From assembly GCA_030452225.1 (NCBI GenBank), contig JAKDMP010000006.1, forward strand, positions 1 through 33,575: 33,575 bases of DNA. Direction: 5' to 3'. The stretch comes from Gammaproteobacteria bacterium. Its GTDB lineage: Bacteria > Pseudomonadota > Gammaproteobacteria > JAKDMP01. Each line of letters begins with the position of its first letter. Positions within the stretch are counted from its first letter, which is position 1. This document shows, one piece after another, positions 1-7,558 of the stretch. The notes under the pieces are model-generated. The model was given only the letters and a program-made list of their open reading frames with translations. It had not been told where the DNA came from and did no database searches. The translations under genes and the position numbers were made by a program.

Positions 1-210
1 ATGATCCTTGACTTCCGGCACCGGCTCGGGAAGGGGGGCGGGCGCGGATTGGGCGGCCGGGGCCTGCGCCGTGGCCGGCGCCGGCGGGCATGCGGGTACA
101 TTCTCCGGACGCGGCGTGGTCGGGCGCGTCTCCGGTGCCGTGCCGGCACAGGCTGCGAGCGCAACGGTAGCCGCCAGCAGCAGCGGCAAACAGAAGGGTT
201 TGGGCGACAT
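1..210 (-). CDS. Partial lipoprotein, N-terminal part only
   Basis: An open frame on the minus strand starts with ATG at 210-208 and runs off the left edge of the window (70 codons, no stop). The start is supported by an AAAGGAG Shine-Dalgarno sequence at 224-218, 7 bases upstream. The first 22 residues form a lipoprotein signal peptide: MSPK, a hydrophobic stretch rich in Leu and Ala, then the lipobox LAAC with the Cys at residue 21. The mature part seen here is Pro/Ala/Thr-rich and has no recognisable domain, typical of a linker after the lipid anchor. It is divergent to def. In many relatives a LysM-domain protein sits divergently beside def, but no LysM repeat is visible in this fragment, so that identity is only a guess. 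Confidence 0.6.
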   Translation of the reverse strand, partial: MSPKPFCLPLLLAATVALAACAGTAPETRPTTPRPENVPACPPAPATAQAPAAQSAPAPLPEPVPEVKDH

Positions 211-217
211 GACTCAG

Positions 218-224
218 CTCCTTT
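218..224 (-). promoter_or_regulatory. Ribosome binding site of the partial lipoprotein gene
   Basis: AAAGGAG on the minus strand, 7 bases before the ATG at 210. It decides the start of a gene that is otherwise cut by the window edge. Confidence 0.6.
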
Positions 225-261
225 ACCGTCCGGTGAAACCGGGCATTAGTAGTGGCTCCGA

Positions 262-267
262 TATAAT
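262..267 (+). promoter_or_regulatory. Candidate -10 box for def
   Basis: A perfect TATAAT lies 44 bases before the def start codon in the short divergent intergenic region. No convincing -35 hexamer is seen 16-18 bases upstream (the sequence there is GC-rich), so this is a -10 match only. Confidence 0.4.
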
Positions 268-311
268 CATGCGTAACTTTATCAGCAATTCTGCCGATAT
301 ACCAGATTTTT

Positions 312-833
312 ATGGCTTTACTTCCGATTTTGCATTTCCCCGACCCGCACTTGCGTACGCCCGCCAGGCCGGTGGAATCCGTGGACAATGCGCTCAGCAA
401 AACGCTCGAAGACATGTTCGAGACCATGTATGCAGCGCCCGGAATCGGCCTGGCAGCGACCCAGGTCGGGATCGACCGGCGGTTTGCCGTGATCGACGTC
501 TCCGAGGAGAAGAATGAGCGGCGGGTATTCATCAACCCGGAAATTCTCGAGCGCCGCGGCAGCTGCGACAGCGACGAGGGCTGCCTGTCGGTGCCGGAAT
601 ATTTCGACACCGTAAAGCGGGCCGAATGGCTGCGCGTGCGTGCGCTGGATGCCGAGGGGGAGTCTTTCGAGCTCGAGGCGGAGGGGTTGCTGGCAATCTG
701 CATCCAGCATGAGATCGATCACCTCGACGGCAAACTGTTCATCGACTATCTTTCCGATCTCAAGCGCCGCCGCGTTCGCAAGCAACTCGAGAAGGCCCGC
801 CGCGAGGCCCGCGCCGAAGCCAGGTCATACTAA
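312..833 (+). CDS. def: Peptide deformylase
   Basis: Removes the formyl group from the N-terminal methionine of nascent proteins, working at the ribosome exit with methionine aminopeptidase. All three metal-site motifs of the family are present: [10 protein letters not shown] at residues 44-53, EGCLSVP at 89-95 with metal ligand Cys91, and QHEIDHLDG at 132-140 with ligands His133 and His137 and catalytic Glu134. The length of 173 residues is normal for a bacterial deformylase, and the tail is basic and charged ([15 protein letters not shown]), as in many type I enzymes. The Shine-Dalgarno sequence before the ATG is weak. def is usually followed directly by fmt; here fmt is about 1.6 kb away, behind a mobile-element remnant, an OmpA fragment and an opposite-strand gene. 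The TAA stop codon is also part of the target duplication of the element that follows. Confidence 0.97.
   Translation: MALLPILHFPDPHLRTPARPVESVDNALSKTLEDMFETMYAAPGIGLAATQVGIDRRFAVIDVSEEKNERRVFINPEILERRGSCDSDEGCLSVPEYFDTVKRAEWLRVRALDAEGESFELEAEGLLAICIQHEIDHLDGKLFIDYLSDLKRRRVRKQLEKARREARAEARSY
830..833. repeat. Left copy of CTAA target-site duplication
   Basis: CTAA directly before the MITE-like element; its TAA is the def stop codon. The matching copy is at 944-947. Confidence 0.55.
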
Positions 834-943
834 GGAACCTCTGATTAATTCGTCATTCCCGCGAAAGCGGGAATCTATCTTTTTGATTTGGCTGGATTCC
901 CGCCTACGCGGGAATGACGGAAAATGAATTGTTCAGAGGTTCC
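834..943. mobile_element. MITE-like inverted-repeat element with CTAA target duplication
   Basis: A 110-bp non-coding element with terminal inverted repeats: it begins GGAACCTCTGA and ends TCAGAGGTTCC. The repeats extend inward to a shared AATTC (18 bp with two mismatches). Inside each arm lies a palindrome of the form ATTCCC-N8-GGGAAT: ATTCCCGCGAAAGCGGGAAT in the left arm and ATTCCCGCCTACGCGGGAAT in the right arm. That pattern matches the dRS3 repeat known from Neisseria and similar palindromes common in proteobacteria. The bases CTAA flank the element on both sides (830-833 and 944-947). This fits the YTAR target of IS5-type transposases, but no transposase is present in the window. The element probably also folds as a transcript end for def. 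Confidence 0.7.
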
Positions 944-947
944 CTAA
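944..947. repeat. Right copy of CTAA target-site duplication
   Basis: CTAA directly after the right terminal repeat of the MITE-like element, matching 830-833. Confidence 0.55.
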
Positions 948-1023
948 GCCGAACGCTGGCAAGACGACGTTCAGCGGGTCTGAGCCGGGTCGGGTGCAAG
1001 GCGCGCTGGCCACGTTGGATGAT

Positions 1024-1034
1024 CCCCTTTCAAG
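1024..1034 (+). repeat. 11-bp direct repeat, copy 1
   Basis: CCCCTTTCAAG, repeated exactly at 1350-1360; the pair brackets the OmpA remnant. It may be chance or a footprint of an insertion or deletion event. Confidence 0.4.
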
Positions 1035-1081
1035 ACCGCGCAACGCCGCAGGCGGCCCTTGGTAATGGGCATCCCTCGGGT

Positions 1082-1300
1082 TCATCTTTCACAGTGCAGC
1101 TTTTTCAACTCTACGCGGCGATTCCTGGCGCGACTGGCGGGGTTGTCCTTGCCGTCGATCGTATTCGGCGCCAGCGGCTCCGATTCGCCATAGCCACGCG
1201 TCGTGAGCTGCGAAGCAGCGACGCCGTGCGCGACCAACCACGCCGCTACCGCATCCGTATGAACACCGCCGGTTGCATCGCCACAACCAGGGCCTGGAGT
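1082..1300 (-). pseudogene. OmpA C-terminal domain remnant
   Basis: Read on the minus strand, this stretch encodes the end of an OmpA/Pal-type peptidoglycan-binding domain. Visible parts are a GVHTDAVAAWLVAHGVAAS segment, then LTTRGYGESEPLAPN, a short linker and NRRVELKKL followed by a TGA stop at 1084-1082. These correspond to the family's repeated pattern of an RA.AV..yL..G helix, a GyGe..P..N strand and the NRRVE signature. The frame is closed upstream by a TAG at 1303-1301, there is no usable start codon, and the front half of the domain and any signal peptide are missing. It is therefore a decayed fragment. The direct repeats CCCCTTTCAAG at 1024-1034 and 1350-1360 flank it. The rest of the 834-1370 gap, outside this fragment and the MITE, shows nothing I can name. 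Confidence 0.65.
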
Positions 1301-1349
1301 CTACGCCAAGCCCGGACTCCTGCCGCCAAAGGGTACAGCCGGCTCGCAG

Positions 1350-1360
1350 CCCCTTTCAAG
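1350..1360 (+). repeat. 11-bp direct repeat, copy 2
   Basis: Second exact copy of CCCCTTTCAAG (see 1024-1034), just beyond the stop codon of the ChaN-like gene. Confidence 0.4.
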
Positions 1361-1370
1361 CCGATCACGG

Positions 1371-2363
1371 TCAAATGGAGTCGGACTCAATATCGATCCG
1401 TAGTTCCACGCAGGGGTCCTTGCGTCCGGCGGCGGGCGTGAACAGCACATAGTCGAAAGGCAGCCGCCGGGCGTTGAAACCGGCCGCGTAGTCGGAAGGT
1501 TCGAGCCGGCCCGGTTTCACCTCGATCATCGCCACGCTCAGCACGCTTGACCCGGGGGCTTGGTTGCGTAGATTGAGCGGAACGCCGTAATCCGTGCGGG
1601 CGTGGCCCGCGCCGGTTATCAGGACGGCGCCTGCGGGACCGGAGGTCTCCACCAGCCGCCATGCCATGACGGCGTTGCGGGTGCGCTGGGCATGAATCAT
1701 GCCGGTGAGCGCCGCTTTCGGCACCAGCTTGCAGTGGCTTATGTAGAGTTCTTCGCGCATTGTTTTGCGCTGTGACTTGGGGAGCGGTTTTTCCAGGCCG
1801 AGTTCGGTGACGCGCGCGGGATCGAGCGCCTGGAAACCTTTGAACGCGACTTCTCTGACTTCCTTCGCCGGGAGGTCCGCCGCGACGATCTCGAGATTGT
1901 TCGAGAGCGCAACCTGTGCAATCGGTTCGTAGTAGGACCAGGCCGGCCAGCCGCTCTCGGCCCAGTCCACCGCCCGTGCGAGCGCGTTCGCATCGGTGGA
2001 ATCGCCGCGCAGAAAATCCGTCAGCGCCGGCTGCTGGTTCAACTCGAGCATTTCGAATGCCAGCACCGGGCGGCGGCCGGCCTCAACCATTGCCTCGAGG
2101 AGCTGCGCCTGCAGCCGGTGATGGTCGGGGTTGTCGTGGGTCTCGCCCAGCAGCACGAATCGCGCTTTGGCGACGGCCGCGCGAAGTTGCCCAGGGGATG
2201 CCCAGGACTGTGCCTGCGGGCGCCAGATATGGCCGATCAGCGGGTTGTCCTGGTACTTTTGGGCGTGCCAGTCGATCGGCCATGTGGCCGATCCGACGGT
2301 GGGGGAGCAGCCGCCTGCGAGCAACCATGCCAGGCAGGCAGGAAGAAGAAGAAATTTGCGCAT
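1371..2363 (-). CDS. ChaN-family (haem-binding uptake) lipoprotein
   Basis: A 330-residue predicted outer-membrane or periplasmic lipoprotein of the ChaN/DUF399 family, which belongs to the Tiki/erythromycin-esterase-like superfamily. The first 19 residues are a lipoprotein signal peptide ending LLAGGC, with Cys19 as the lipidated residue. Family signatures are VLLGETHDNPDHH around residues 70-82, an FEML segment about 20 residues later, and GAGHAR near the C terminus. Campylobacter ChaN binds haem and is thought to act in iron uptake; that role is carried over here by family only. No TonB receptor or iron-regulated neighbour is visible. It lies on the opposite strand between def and fmt, two genes that are normally adjacent, so it looks like a later arrival at this spot. 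Confidence 0.85.
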   Translation of the reverse strand: MRKFLLLPACLAWLLAGGCSPTVGSATWPIDWHAQKYQDNPLIGHIWRPQAQSWASPGQLRAAVAKARFVLLGETHDNPDHHRLQAQLLEAMVEAGRRPVLAFEMLELNQQPALTDFLRGDSTDANALARAVDWAESGWPAWSYYEPIAQVALSNNLEIVAADLPAKEVREVAFKGFQALDPARVTELGLEKPLPKSQRKTMREELYISHCKLVPKAALTGMIHAQRTRNAVMAWRLVETSGPAGAVLITGAGHARTDYGVPLNLRNQAPGSSVLSVAMIEVKPGRLEPSDYAAGFNARRLPFDYVLFTPAAGRKDPCVELRIDIESDSI

Positions 2364-2491
2364 GCCTTCTTTGGTCAGCCGGACAAACCCAAGCCGATTC
2401 TACCTGCCATCCACCGATTGATGCCGCCAACAAGGACAATTGGAAGCGACGCCATTGATAATATGCCCGGACTTCCCGAAGAAGGCGTCCC

Positions 2492-3415
2492 ATGAAAGTG
2501 GTTTTTGCCGGCACGTCGGAATTTGCGGTGCCGGCCTTCCATGCGCTGATGGATTCGGATCATGAGCTGGCGCTCACGCTGACGCAACCCGCGCGCCCGG
2601 CGGGACGCGGGCGCCGATTGCGCCACACGCCCTTGCACGATGCCGCCATGGAATGCGGGATCGAGCCGCTCATGCCGAAGAACCTGAATGACCCCTCGCT
2701 GCTCGAGCGGCTGAAGGGGGCCGGGCCCGATGCCTTGATCGTCGTCGCCTACGGCCGCCTCATTCCGCCGGCGATGCTGGAGCTGCCCCGTTTCGGCGGC
2801 ATCAATCTGCATCCTTCGCTGCTGCCGCGCTGGCGGGGCGCCGCGCCGGTGGAGCGCGCAATGCTGGCGGGCGATCGCGAGACCGGAGTAGCCGTCATGC
2901 GCATGGTGGAAACGCTCGATTCCGGGGAGGTCTACGGCCTGGACACCGTCGCAATCAAGGAGCGTGAAACGGCCGGCGAGTTGTCGGCGCGGCTGGCCGG
3001 ACGCGGTGCCGCCTTGCTGCTGGAAACGCTGGACGCGCTTGAATCCGGCAAGGCCGATGCGCGCGCGCAGCAGGGGGAAGCCACTTATGCCCGTCGACTG
3101 GAAGTCGGCGAAGCGCGGCTGGATTTCACCCAACCGGCACGTTTGCTGGCCCGCCGCGTCATGGCCTTCAATCCGCGCCCGGTCGCCTGGTGCGAGATGG
3201 ACGGCGAACGTCTGCGGATCCTGCGAGCGATGGCGCTGGACGAACCTGCCGGCGGCGCGATCGGGACGGTGGTGACGGCCGGCAAGTCCGGGCTCGACAT
3301 CGCCACTGGGCAAGGGCGTTTGCGTGTCACCGAATTGCAGCGCGCAGGCCGCAAAGTGCAGGGTGCCGATACATTGTCCCGCTCCGGAGACTGGGCGGGC
3401 CGACGTCTTGGCTGA
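2492..3415 (+). CDS. fmt: Methionyl-tRNA formyltransferase
   Basis: Transfers a formyl group from 10-formyltetrahydrofolate to initiator Met-tRNA, the step that def later reverses on the protein. The 307-residue length is standard. The N-terminal domain opens with MKVVFAGTSEFAVP. The catalytic triad of the formyltransferase fold is seen as Asn105 and His107 in INLHPSLLPRWRGAAP and Asp143 in the following LDSGEVY segment. The C-terminal OB-like tRNA-binding domain (about 205-307) is present. A GAAGAAGG-type Shine-Dalgarno sequence precedes the ATG. Relatives often have rsmB (16S rRNA methyltransferase) directly after fmt; it is missing here and only 76 bases separate fmt from the DUF4390 gene. 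Confidence 0.97.
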   Translation: MKVVFAGTSEFAVPAFHALMDSDHELALTLTQPARPAGRGRRLRHTPLHDAAMECGIEPLMPKNLNDPSLLERLKGAGPDALIVVAYGRLIPPAMLELPRFGGINLHPSLLPRWRGAAPVERAMLAGDRETGVAVMRMVETLDSGEVYGLDTVAIKERETAGELSARLAGRGAALLLETLDALESGKADARAQQGEATYARRLEVGEARLDFTQPARLLARRVMAFNPRPVAWCEMDGERLRILRAMALDEPAGGAIGTVVTAGKSGLDIATGQGRLRVTELQRAGRKVQGADTLSRSGDWAGRRLG

Positions 3416-3491
3416 GAATGCCCGATGCGCAACAGTGCATTCGTCCGCAAATTCTTGTCTGCCGCCGCGCCCTACGCATTACACTACGAAT

Positions 3492-4094
3492 ATGAATGAA
3501 ACGCGTGACCGGATCGATCTGCCCGGACGTACCGCATGGTGCATGGCTTGGGCGTTGCTTCTGTTTGCGGCATCGATTGGCATGGCGCCTGGCGCACACG
3601 CGGACCCCGCCTTTGCCATCGAAAGGATTTCGACCGAGCTCGAACAGGGCGTCTATTACGTCAATGCGGATTTTCGGATCGAACTCAACCAGCGCGCCGA
3701 CGAAGCGCTCGACAACGGGGTGGCACTGACATTCGTCATCCAGATCCACATCCAGCACCATCGTTTATGGCTCTGGAACTCGGTGGATGCCAATCTCACG
3801 GAGCGTTACAGGCTGCGCTATTATCCGCTCACCGAACGCTACCGGGTGGCCAACCTCAACAGCAGTGCCCAGCAAAGTTATGCCACGCTTTCCAAAGCCT
3901 TGTCGGCGATCAGCCGGGTACGCCACCTTCCCGTGATCGATGCTACGTTGCTGGACGCGGATACCGCGTACTACGTGGCCATGCGCATGGTGCTCGACAC
4001 CAAGCAGTTGCCCGGCCCGCTCAAGATCATGGCCAGAATCGTGCCGGGCTGGCAGTTGTCCAGCAATTGGCGTGAAGTACGGTTGAAGCCATGA
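3492..4094 (+). CDS. DUF4390 exported protein
   Basis: A 200-residue protein of unknown function with an N-terminal signal peptide (hydrophobic WALLLFAASIGMA, then a likely cleavage after AHA). The body (about 40-200) is beta-rich and matches the DUF4390 family that regularly precedes ntrY in beta- and gammaproteobacteria. The ATG at 3492 was chosen over a longer frame from 3324 because the upstream residues overlap fmt and lack any signal-peptide character. No strong ribosome binding site precedes it, and an ATG at 3543 could also serve. Its stop overlaps the ntrY start as ATGA, so the two are translationally coupled. The position suggests it supports or is sensed by the kinase, but this is inference from context only. 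Confidence 0.75.
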   Translation: MNETRDRIDLPGRTAWCMAWALLLFAASIGMAPGAHADPAFAIERISTELEQGVYYVNADFRIELNQRADEALDNGVALTFVIQIHIQHHRLWLWNSVDANLTERYRLRYYPLTERYRVANLNSSAQQSYATLSKALSAISRVRHLPVIDATLLDADTAYYVAMRMVLDTKQLPGPLKIMARIVPGWQLSSNWREVRLKP

Positions 4095-6253
4095 ACAAGG
4101 CGTCCACCGTGTTGCTGCTGGTCGCACTCGCGATCGTGGGGGCGGCGCTGTATCTCCTCAGTTTGAGTACCGCCCATTCCGAGACCTTCGGGCAGTGGCA
4201 TCTGTGGCTGATTGCCGCCAATATCGTGGTGGCACTGGGATTGATCACGGTGATCGCGCTGAACATCTGGCGTTTGGTGCATGCGCTCAGGCGATCGCGA
4301 ACCGGCGCAAGGCTTACCGTGCGATTGGTCGTGTTGTTTACCGCGCTGGCCATGTTGCCGGTTGGGGCGGTGTTTTATTTTTCCGTGCAGTTTATCAACC
4401 GCAGCATCGACAGCTGGTTCACGCTCAATGTCGGCTCGGCGTTGAATGACGCCTTGGTGCTGTCCCGTGAGGCTTTGGCCGGCGAGACAGGCCCTTACGC
4501 CGGTGCCAGCGCGCAAGCGGCACGCATGCTTGCCAACCGCGGTCCCGAACCCCTCGGCACGGCCCTGAACAGGTTGCGTCGCCAGTTGGGGGCCGATGCG
4601 CTCGGCGTCTATGCCAGTGATGGGCGGCCCGTCGAGGCAAGCATGGCGGGTACGTCAGCCGTGCCATTGGCCGTGCCGGCGTCCGGCATGGCCGCAAAAC
4701 TGGTCCAACACGGCTCCCAGGTCGAGTTGTTCTCGCATGGCGGGGATGGGTTGTACGTGCGTGTTTTTGCTCCGATGCGCACGGTTGGGGGACGTTACCG
4801 GGTTCTCGAGGCGCAATACAAGGTAGCCGGGCAGTCGAGTGTTTTGGCGCGTCGCGTGGAAGCGGCCTACAGCCGTTACCAGGAATTGCAGTACATGCGC
4901 CAACCGTTGAAGACGAGTTTCACGCTGACGCTGTCCCTGGTTCTGCTGCTATCGCTCCTTGCCGCAATCTGGGCCGCTTTCTTTGCTGCCCGCCGCGTGG
5001 CCGAGCCCGTGCGGGAGTTGGCGCGTGCCGCGCAGGCAGTCGGGCACGGCGATTTCAAGGTGCGCGTACCTGAAAAAAACCGGGACGAGATCGGTTTTCT
5101 GGCGCAGGCGTTCAATGACATGACCGAGCATCTGGCGCGCACAAGGGCAGCGGCCGATCGCGGTCAGCGCGCGCTGGAAGCGGAGCGGACCTGGCTGGCC
5201 ACGGTGCTCGGCGCCTTGTCGGCAGGGGTGGTTACACGCGACGCGCAGGGCAACCTCAGGAGCATCAATGCCGCGGCTACCCGCATGCTGGGCCTTGAGC
5301 CGGGGCGTTGGGTCGGCAGATCGTTGGATCAATTGCTGCAGGCGCATCCCGAGTTTGCCGCCTTGCTTCGCAGTGAGAGTCCGCAATCGGGCAGTCTTTA
5401 CGATGTACGCGTTCTTTTGCCGGCGGGAGATCGAACCCTGCGCGCGGGCTACACGGAATTGGGGGCCGGCACCTCGACGCCATCGGCCGGCTGCGTGTGG
5501 ATTTTCGAGGACGTCACGGAATTCGTGATGGCCCAGCGCAAAGCCGCTTGGGGCGAAGTGGCACGTCGTCTGGCGCACGAGATCAAGAATCCGTTGACGC
5601 CGATCCAGCTTGCGGCGGAGCGCTTGCGCAGGAGGTGTCTCGGAGCGCTCAAGGGGCGCGAAGCGGAGATTCTCGATCGCGGCACGGCCACGATCGTCAG
5701 CCAGGTGCAGGCGATGTTGGCCATGGTGGACGCATTCTCGGCCTACGCGAAAAGCCCGCCGCTGGCTTTCTCGGAGGTTGACCTGTCTGCCCTGTTGCGC
5801 GAGGTGGCCGACCTGTATCGAGGCCGAGCGGATCTCCAGCTCGAGGTGACGACGTCTCCTCGATTGGAGCCGATAACGGCGGACTCCGCGCGCTTGCGGC
5901 AAATTCTCCACAACTTGATCAAGAATGCCATCGAGGCGCAGGAAGACAGGCCGGGCCCGATTCGCGTCTTGCTTGTTGCCGGGCCGGCCGGGGAAGACCC
6001 GCAGACCGTCGCGTTATGCGTGCAGGACGAGGGGCCGGGATTTGCGCCGCAGTTGCTGGCTCATGCTTTCGAACCCTACGTCAGCGGCAAGGCCCGAGGG
6101 ACGGGCCTGGGGCTGGCGCTGGTGCGCAAGCTTGCCGAAGAACATGGCGGAACGGTCAGTCTGCACAACCTTTCCAGGGGAGGCGCGGAGGTGCGCGTAA
6201 CGCTGCCGCGCCGGCGGCCATCGCTTAAACTTTTGCAGGGAGGTGTTTCATGA
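4091..6253 (+). CDS. ntrY: NtrY-type membrane sensor histidine kinase
   Basis: A 720-residue sensor kinase in the inner membrane. The N-terminal 105 residues hold about three hydrophobic segments. After an extracytoplasmic stretch comes a further membrane helix at about 276-300, then a HAMP domain (about 298-352), a PAS domain (about 367-480) and the catalytic core. The H box RLAHEIKNPLTPIQLAAERL has the phosphorylated His496. The N box has Asn612 in HNLIKNAIEA. The G2 box is GTGLGLALVRKL from about residue 670. The motifs are intact, so the kinase looks active. It overlaps the DUF4390 gene upstream and the regulator gene downstream by 4 bases each, making one transcription unit. NtrY/NtrX pairs act in nitrogen, redox or envelope responses in different bacteria; the signal here is unknown. 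Confidence 0.9.
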   Translation: MNKASTVLLLVALAIVGAALYLLSLSTAHSETFGQWHLWLIAANIVVALGLITVIALNIWRLVHALRRSRTGARLTVRLVVLFTALAMLPVGAVFYFSVQFINRSIDSWFTLNVGSALNDALVLSREALAGETGPYAGASAQAARMLANRGPEPLGTALNRLRRQLGADALGVYASDGRPVEASMAGTSAVPLAVPASGMAAKLVQHGSQVELFSHGGDGLYVRVFAPMRTVGGRYRVLEAQYKVAGQSSVLARRVEAAYSRYQELQYMRQPLKTSFTLTLSLVLLLSLLAAIWAAFFAARRVAEPVRELARAAQAVGHGDFKVRVPEKNRDEIGFLAQAFNDMTEHLARTRAAADRGQRALEAERTWLATVLGALSAGVVTRDAQGNLRSINAAATRMLGLEPGRWVGRSLDQLLQAHPEFAALLRSESPQSGSLYDVRVLLPAGDRTLRAGYTELGAGTSTPSAGCVWIFEDVTEFVMAQRKAAWGEVARRLAHEIKNPLTPIQLAAERLRRRCLGALKGREAEILDRGTATIVSQVQAMLAMVDAFSAYAKSPPLAFSEVDLSALLREVADLYRGRADLQLEVTTSPRLEPITADSARLRQILHNLIKNAIEAQEDRPGPIRVLLVAGPAGEDPQTVALCVQDEGPGFAPQLLAHAFEPYVSGKARGTGLGLALVRKLAEEHGGTVSLHNLSRGGAEVRVTLPRRRPSLKLLQGGVS

Positions 6254-7545
6254 CCAGAGAGCAGACACCGCGCGTTCTAGTCGTGGATGACGAACCGCAG
6301 ATCCGCTCGGCCATCGGCGAAATACTTACGGACGAAGGCTACAACGTGGCGTTGGCGGCGGGCGCCGCCGAGGCGCGTCACGAATATGCGCAGGCGCGGC
6401 CCGACCTCATTCTGCTGGATGTCTGGATGGAAGGCGAAGACGGCATCTCTCTCTTGAAGGCCTGGTCCAAGTCGATGGCCAGTCTTCCGCCGGTTTTGAT
6501 GATGTCGGGTCATGGAACCGTGGATACGGCCATCGAGGCAACGCGCCTGGGGGCCCTGGACTTTGTCGAAAAACCGCTGTCCCTGGCGAAACTCCTGCAT
6601 ACGGTCGAGCAGGCCCTCAAGACCGCACCGCGCCAGCGCGAACCGTTGGGCGCCGCCCCATTGCTCGATCTGATCGCCGCCCATCCGGAAATTGCTCGGC
6701 TCAAGCGCGAAATGGCGGCGGTGCTCGGCCATGCGGAGCCCATCTTGTTCATCGGCGAAAGCGGGAGTGGCCGGGAAACTCTTGCGCGGCGCCTGGCCCG
6801 GGAAGGGAACCGGGCATTTCTGCGGTTGCCGCTTGCAGGAGCCGCGCCAATGGATATTCGCACCCGCATTGAAGATTTGGACAAGCCGACACTGGTTTTC
6901 CTGGGTGGCGTGGACGATGCCGAGGTAGACGTGCAAGAGGCTTTGATCAGGATGATCTCGCGCGAGAGCGGCCGCCTGGCGCGTTTTATTGCATCGGCGC
7001 GGCCCGCGGCGGGCAACAGCAATATTCCGGCCGGCCTGCAACGCGACCTGTACGATCGTGTTGCGGTGTTCAGGATCGAGGTGCCCTCCTTGCGCGAATA
7101 CCGCGATTACCTGCCGGAAATCATCCGTTATTACGTGGATGAGTTGGCCGATCTGCGCGGCTACGCATTTCGGCGATTCGACGCGGCCGCCCTCAACCGC
7201 TTGCGCCGCCACGACTGGCCGGGCAACCTGCGCGAACTCATCAATGTTCTGAAACGACTGCTTGCCGGCGGTTCGACCGACACGGTTTCCCTGCACGAAG
7301 CGGATGGGGCGTTGATGACGTCTGCATCTTCGGCGCCGCGTGTGGGGGAGGACATGTTGTCTTTGCCGTTCCGCGAGGCGCGGGACCGATTCGAACGGGC
7401 CTATCTCGAAGCGCAGTTGGATCTGGTCGACGGCAAGGTAGCAGCGTTGGCCGAGCGCGTGGGCTTGGAGCGCACGCACCTGTATCGCAAGCTCAAGGCG
7501 CTCGGGATCGATCTGTCCGACGACCGCATCGCCCGCGAAAGTTGA
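6250..7545 (+). CDS. ntrX: NtrX-like response regulator with degenerate AAA+ domain
   Basis: A 431-residue partner of the upstream kinase, coupled to it by an ATGA overlap. The receiver domain (1-125) is complete: Asp13/Asp14, phospho-acceptor Asp57, Ser86 and Lys108. The middle domain resembles the sigma-54 activator AAA+ module but is reduced. The Walker A site reads GESGSGRE (169-176) with Arg175 where Lys is expected. The GAFTGA loop that contacts sigma-54 is absent. The Walker B region reads TLVFLGGVDD rather than a LDEIGD-type motif. WPGNLREL begins at Trp323, only about 154 residues after Walker A, roughly 40 fewer than in NtrC. The C-terminal Fis-type helix-turn-helix is intact (KVAALAERVGLERTHLYRKL). 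I infer a DNA-binding regulator that does not activate sigma-54 promoters by ATP hydrolysis. Confidence 0.85.
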   Translation: MTREQTPRVLVVDDEPQIRSAIGEILTDEGYNVALAAGAAEARHEYAQARPDLILLDVWMEGEDGISLLKAWSKSMASLPPVLMMSGHGTVDTAIEATRLGALDFVEKPLSLAKLLHTVEQALKTAPRQREPLGAAPLLDLIAAHPEIARLKREMAAVLGHAEPILFIGESGSGRETLARRLAREGNRAFLRLPLAGAAPMDIRTRIEDLDKPTLVFLGGVDDAEVDVQEALIRMISRESGRLARFIASARPAAGNSNIPAGLQRDLYDRVAVFRIEVPSLREYRDYLPEIIRYYVDELADLRGYAFRRFDAAALNRLRRHDWPGNLRELINVLKRLLAGGSTDTVSLHEADGALMTSASSAPRVGEDMLSLPFREARDRFERAYLEAQLDLVDGKVAALAERVGLERTHLYRKLKALGIDLSDDRIARES

Positions 7546-7558
7546 GAAGACGGCGATT

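Noticed and set aside
914-1441. Plus-strand open frame in the def-chaN gap
   Set aside because: It is antisense to the OmpA remnant, starts inside the MITE-like element and its Arg-rich translation shows no family.
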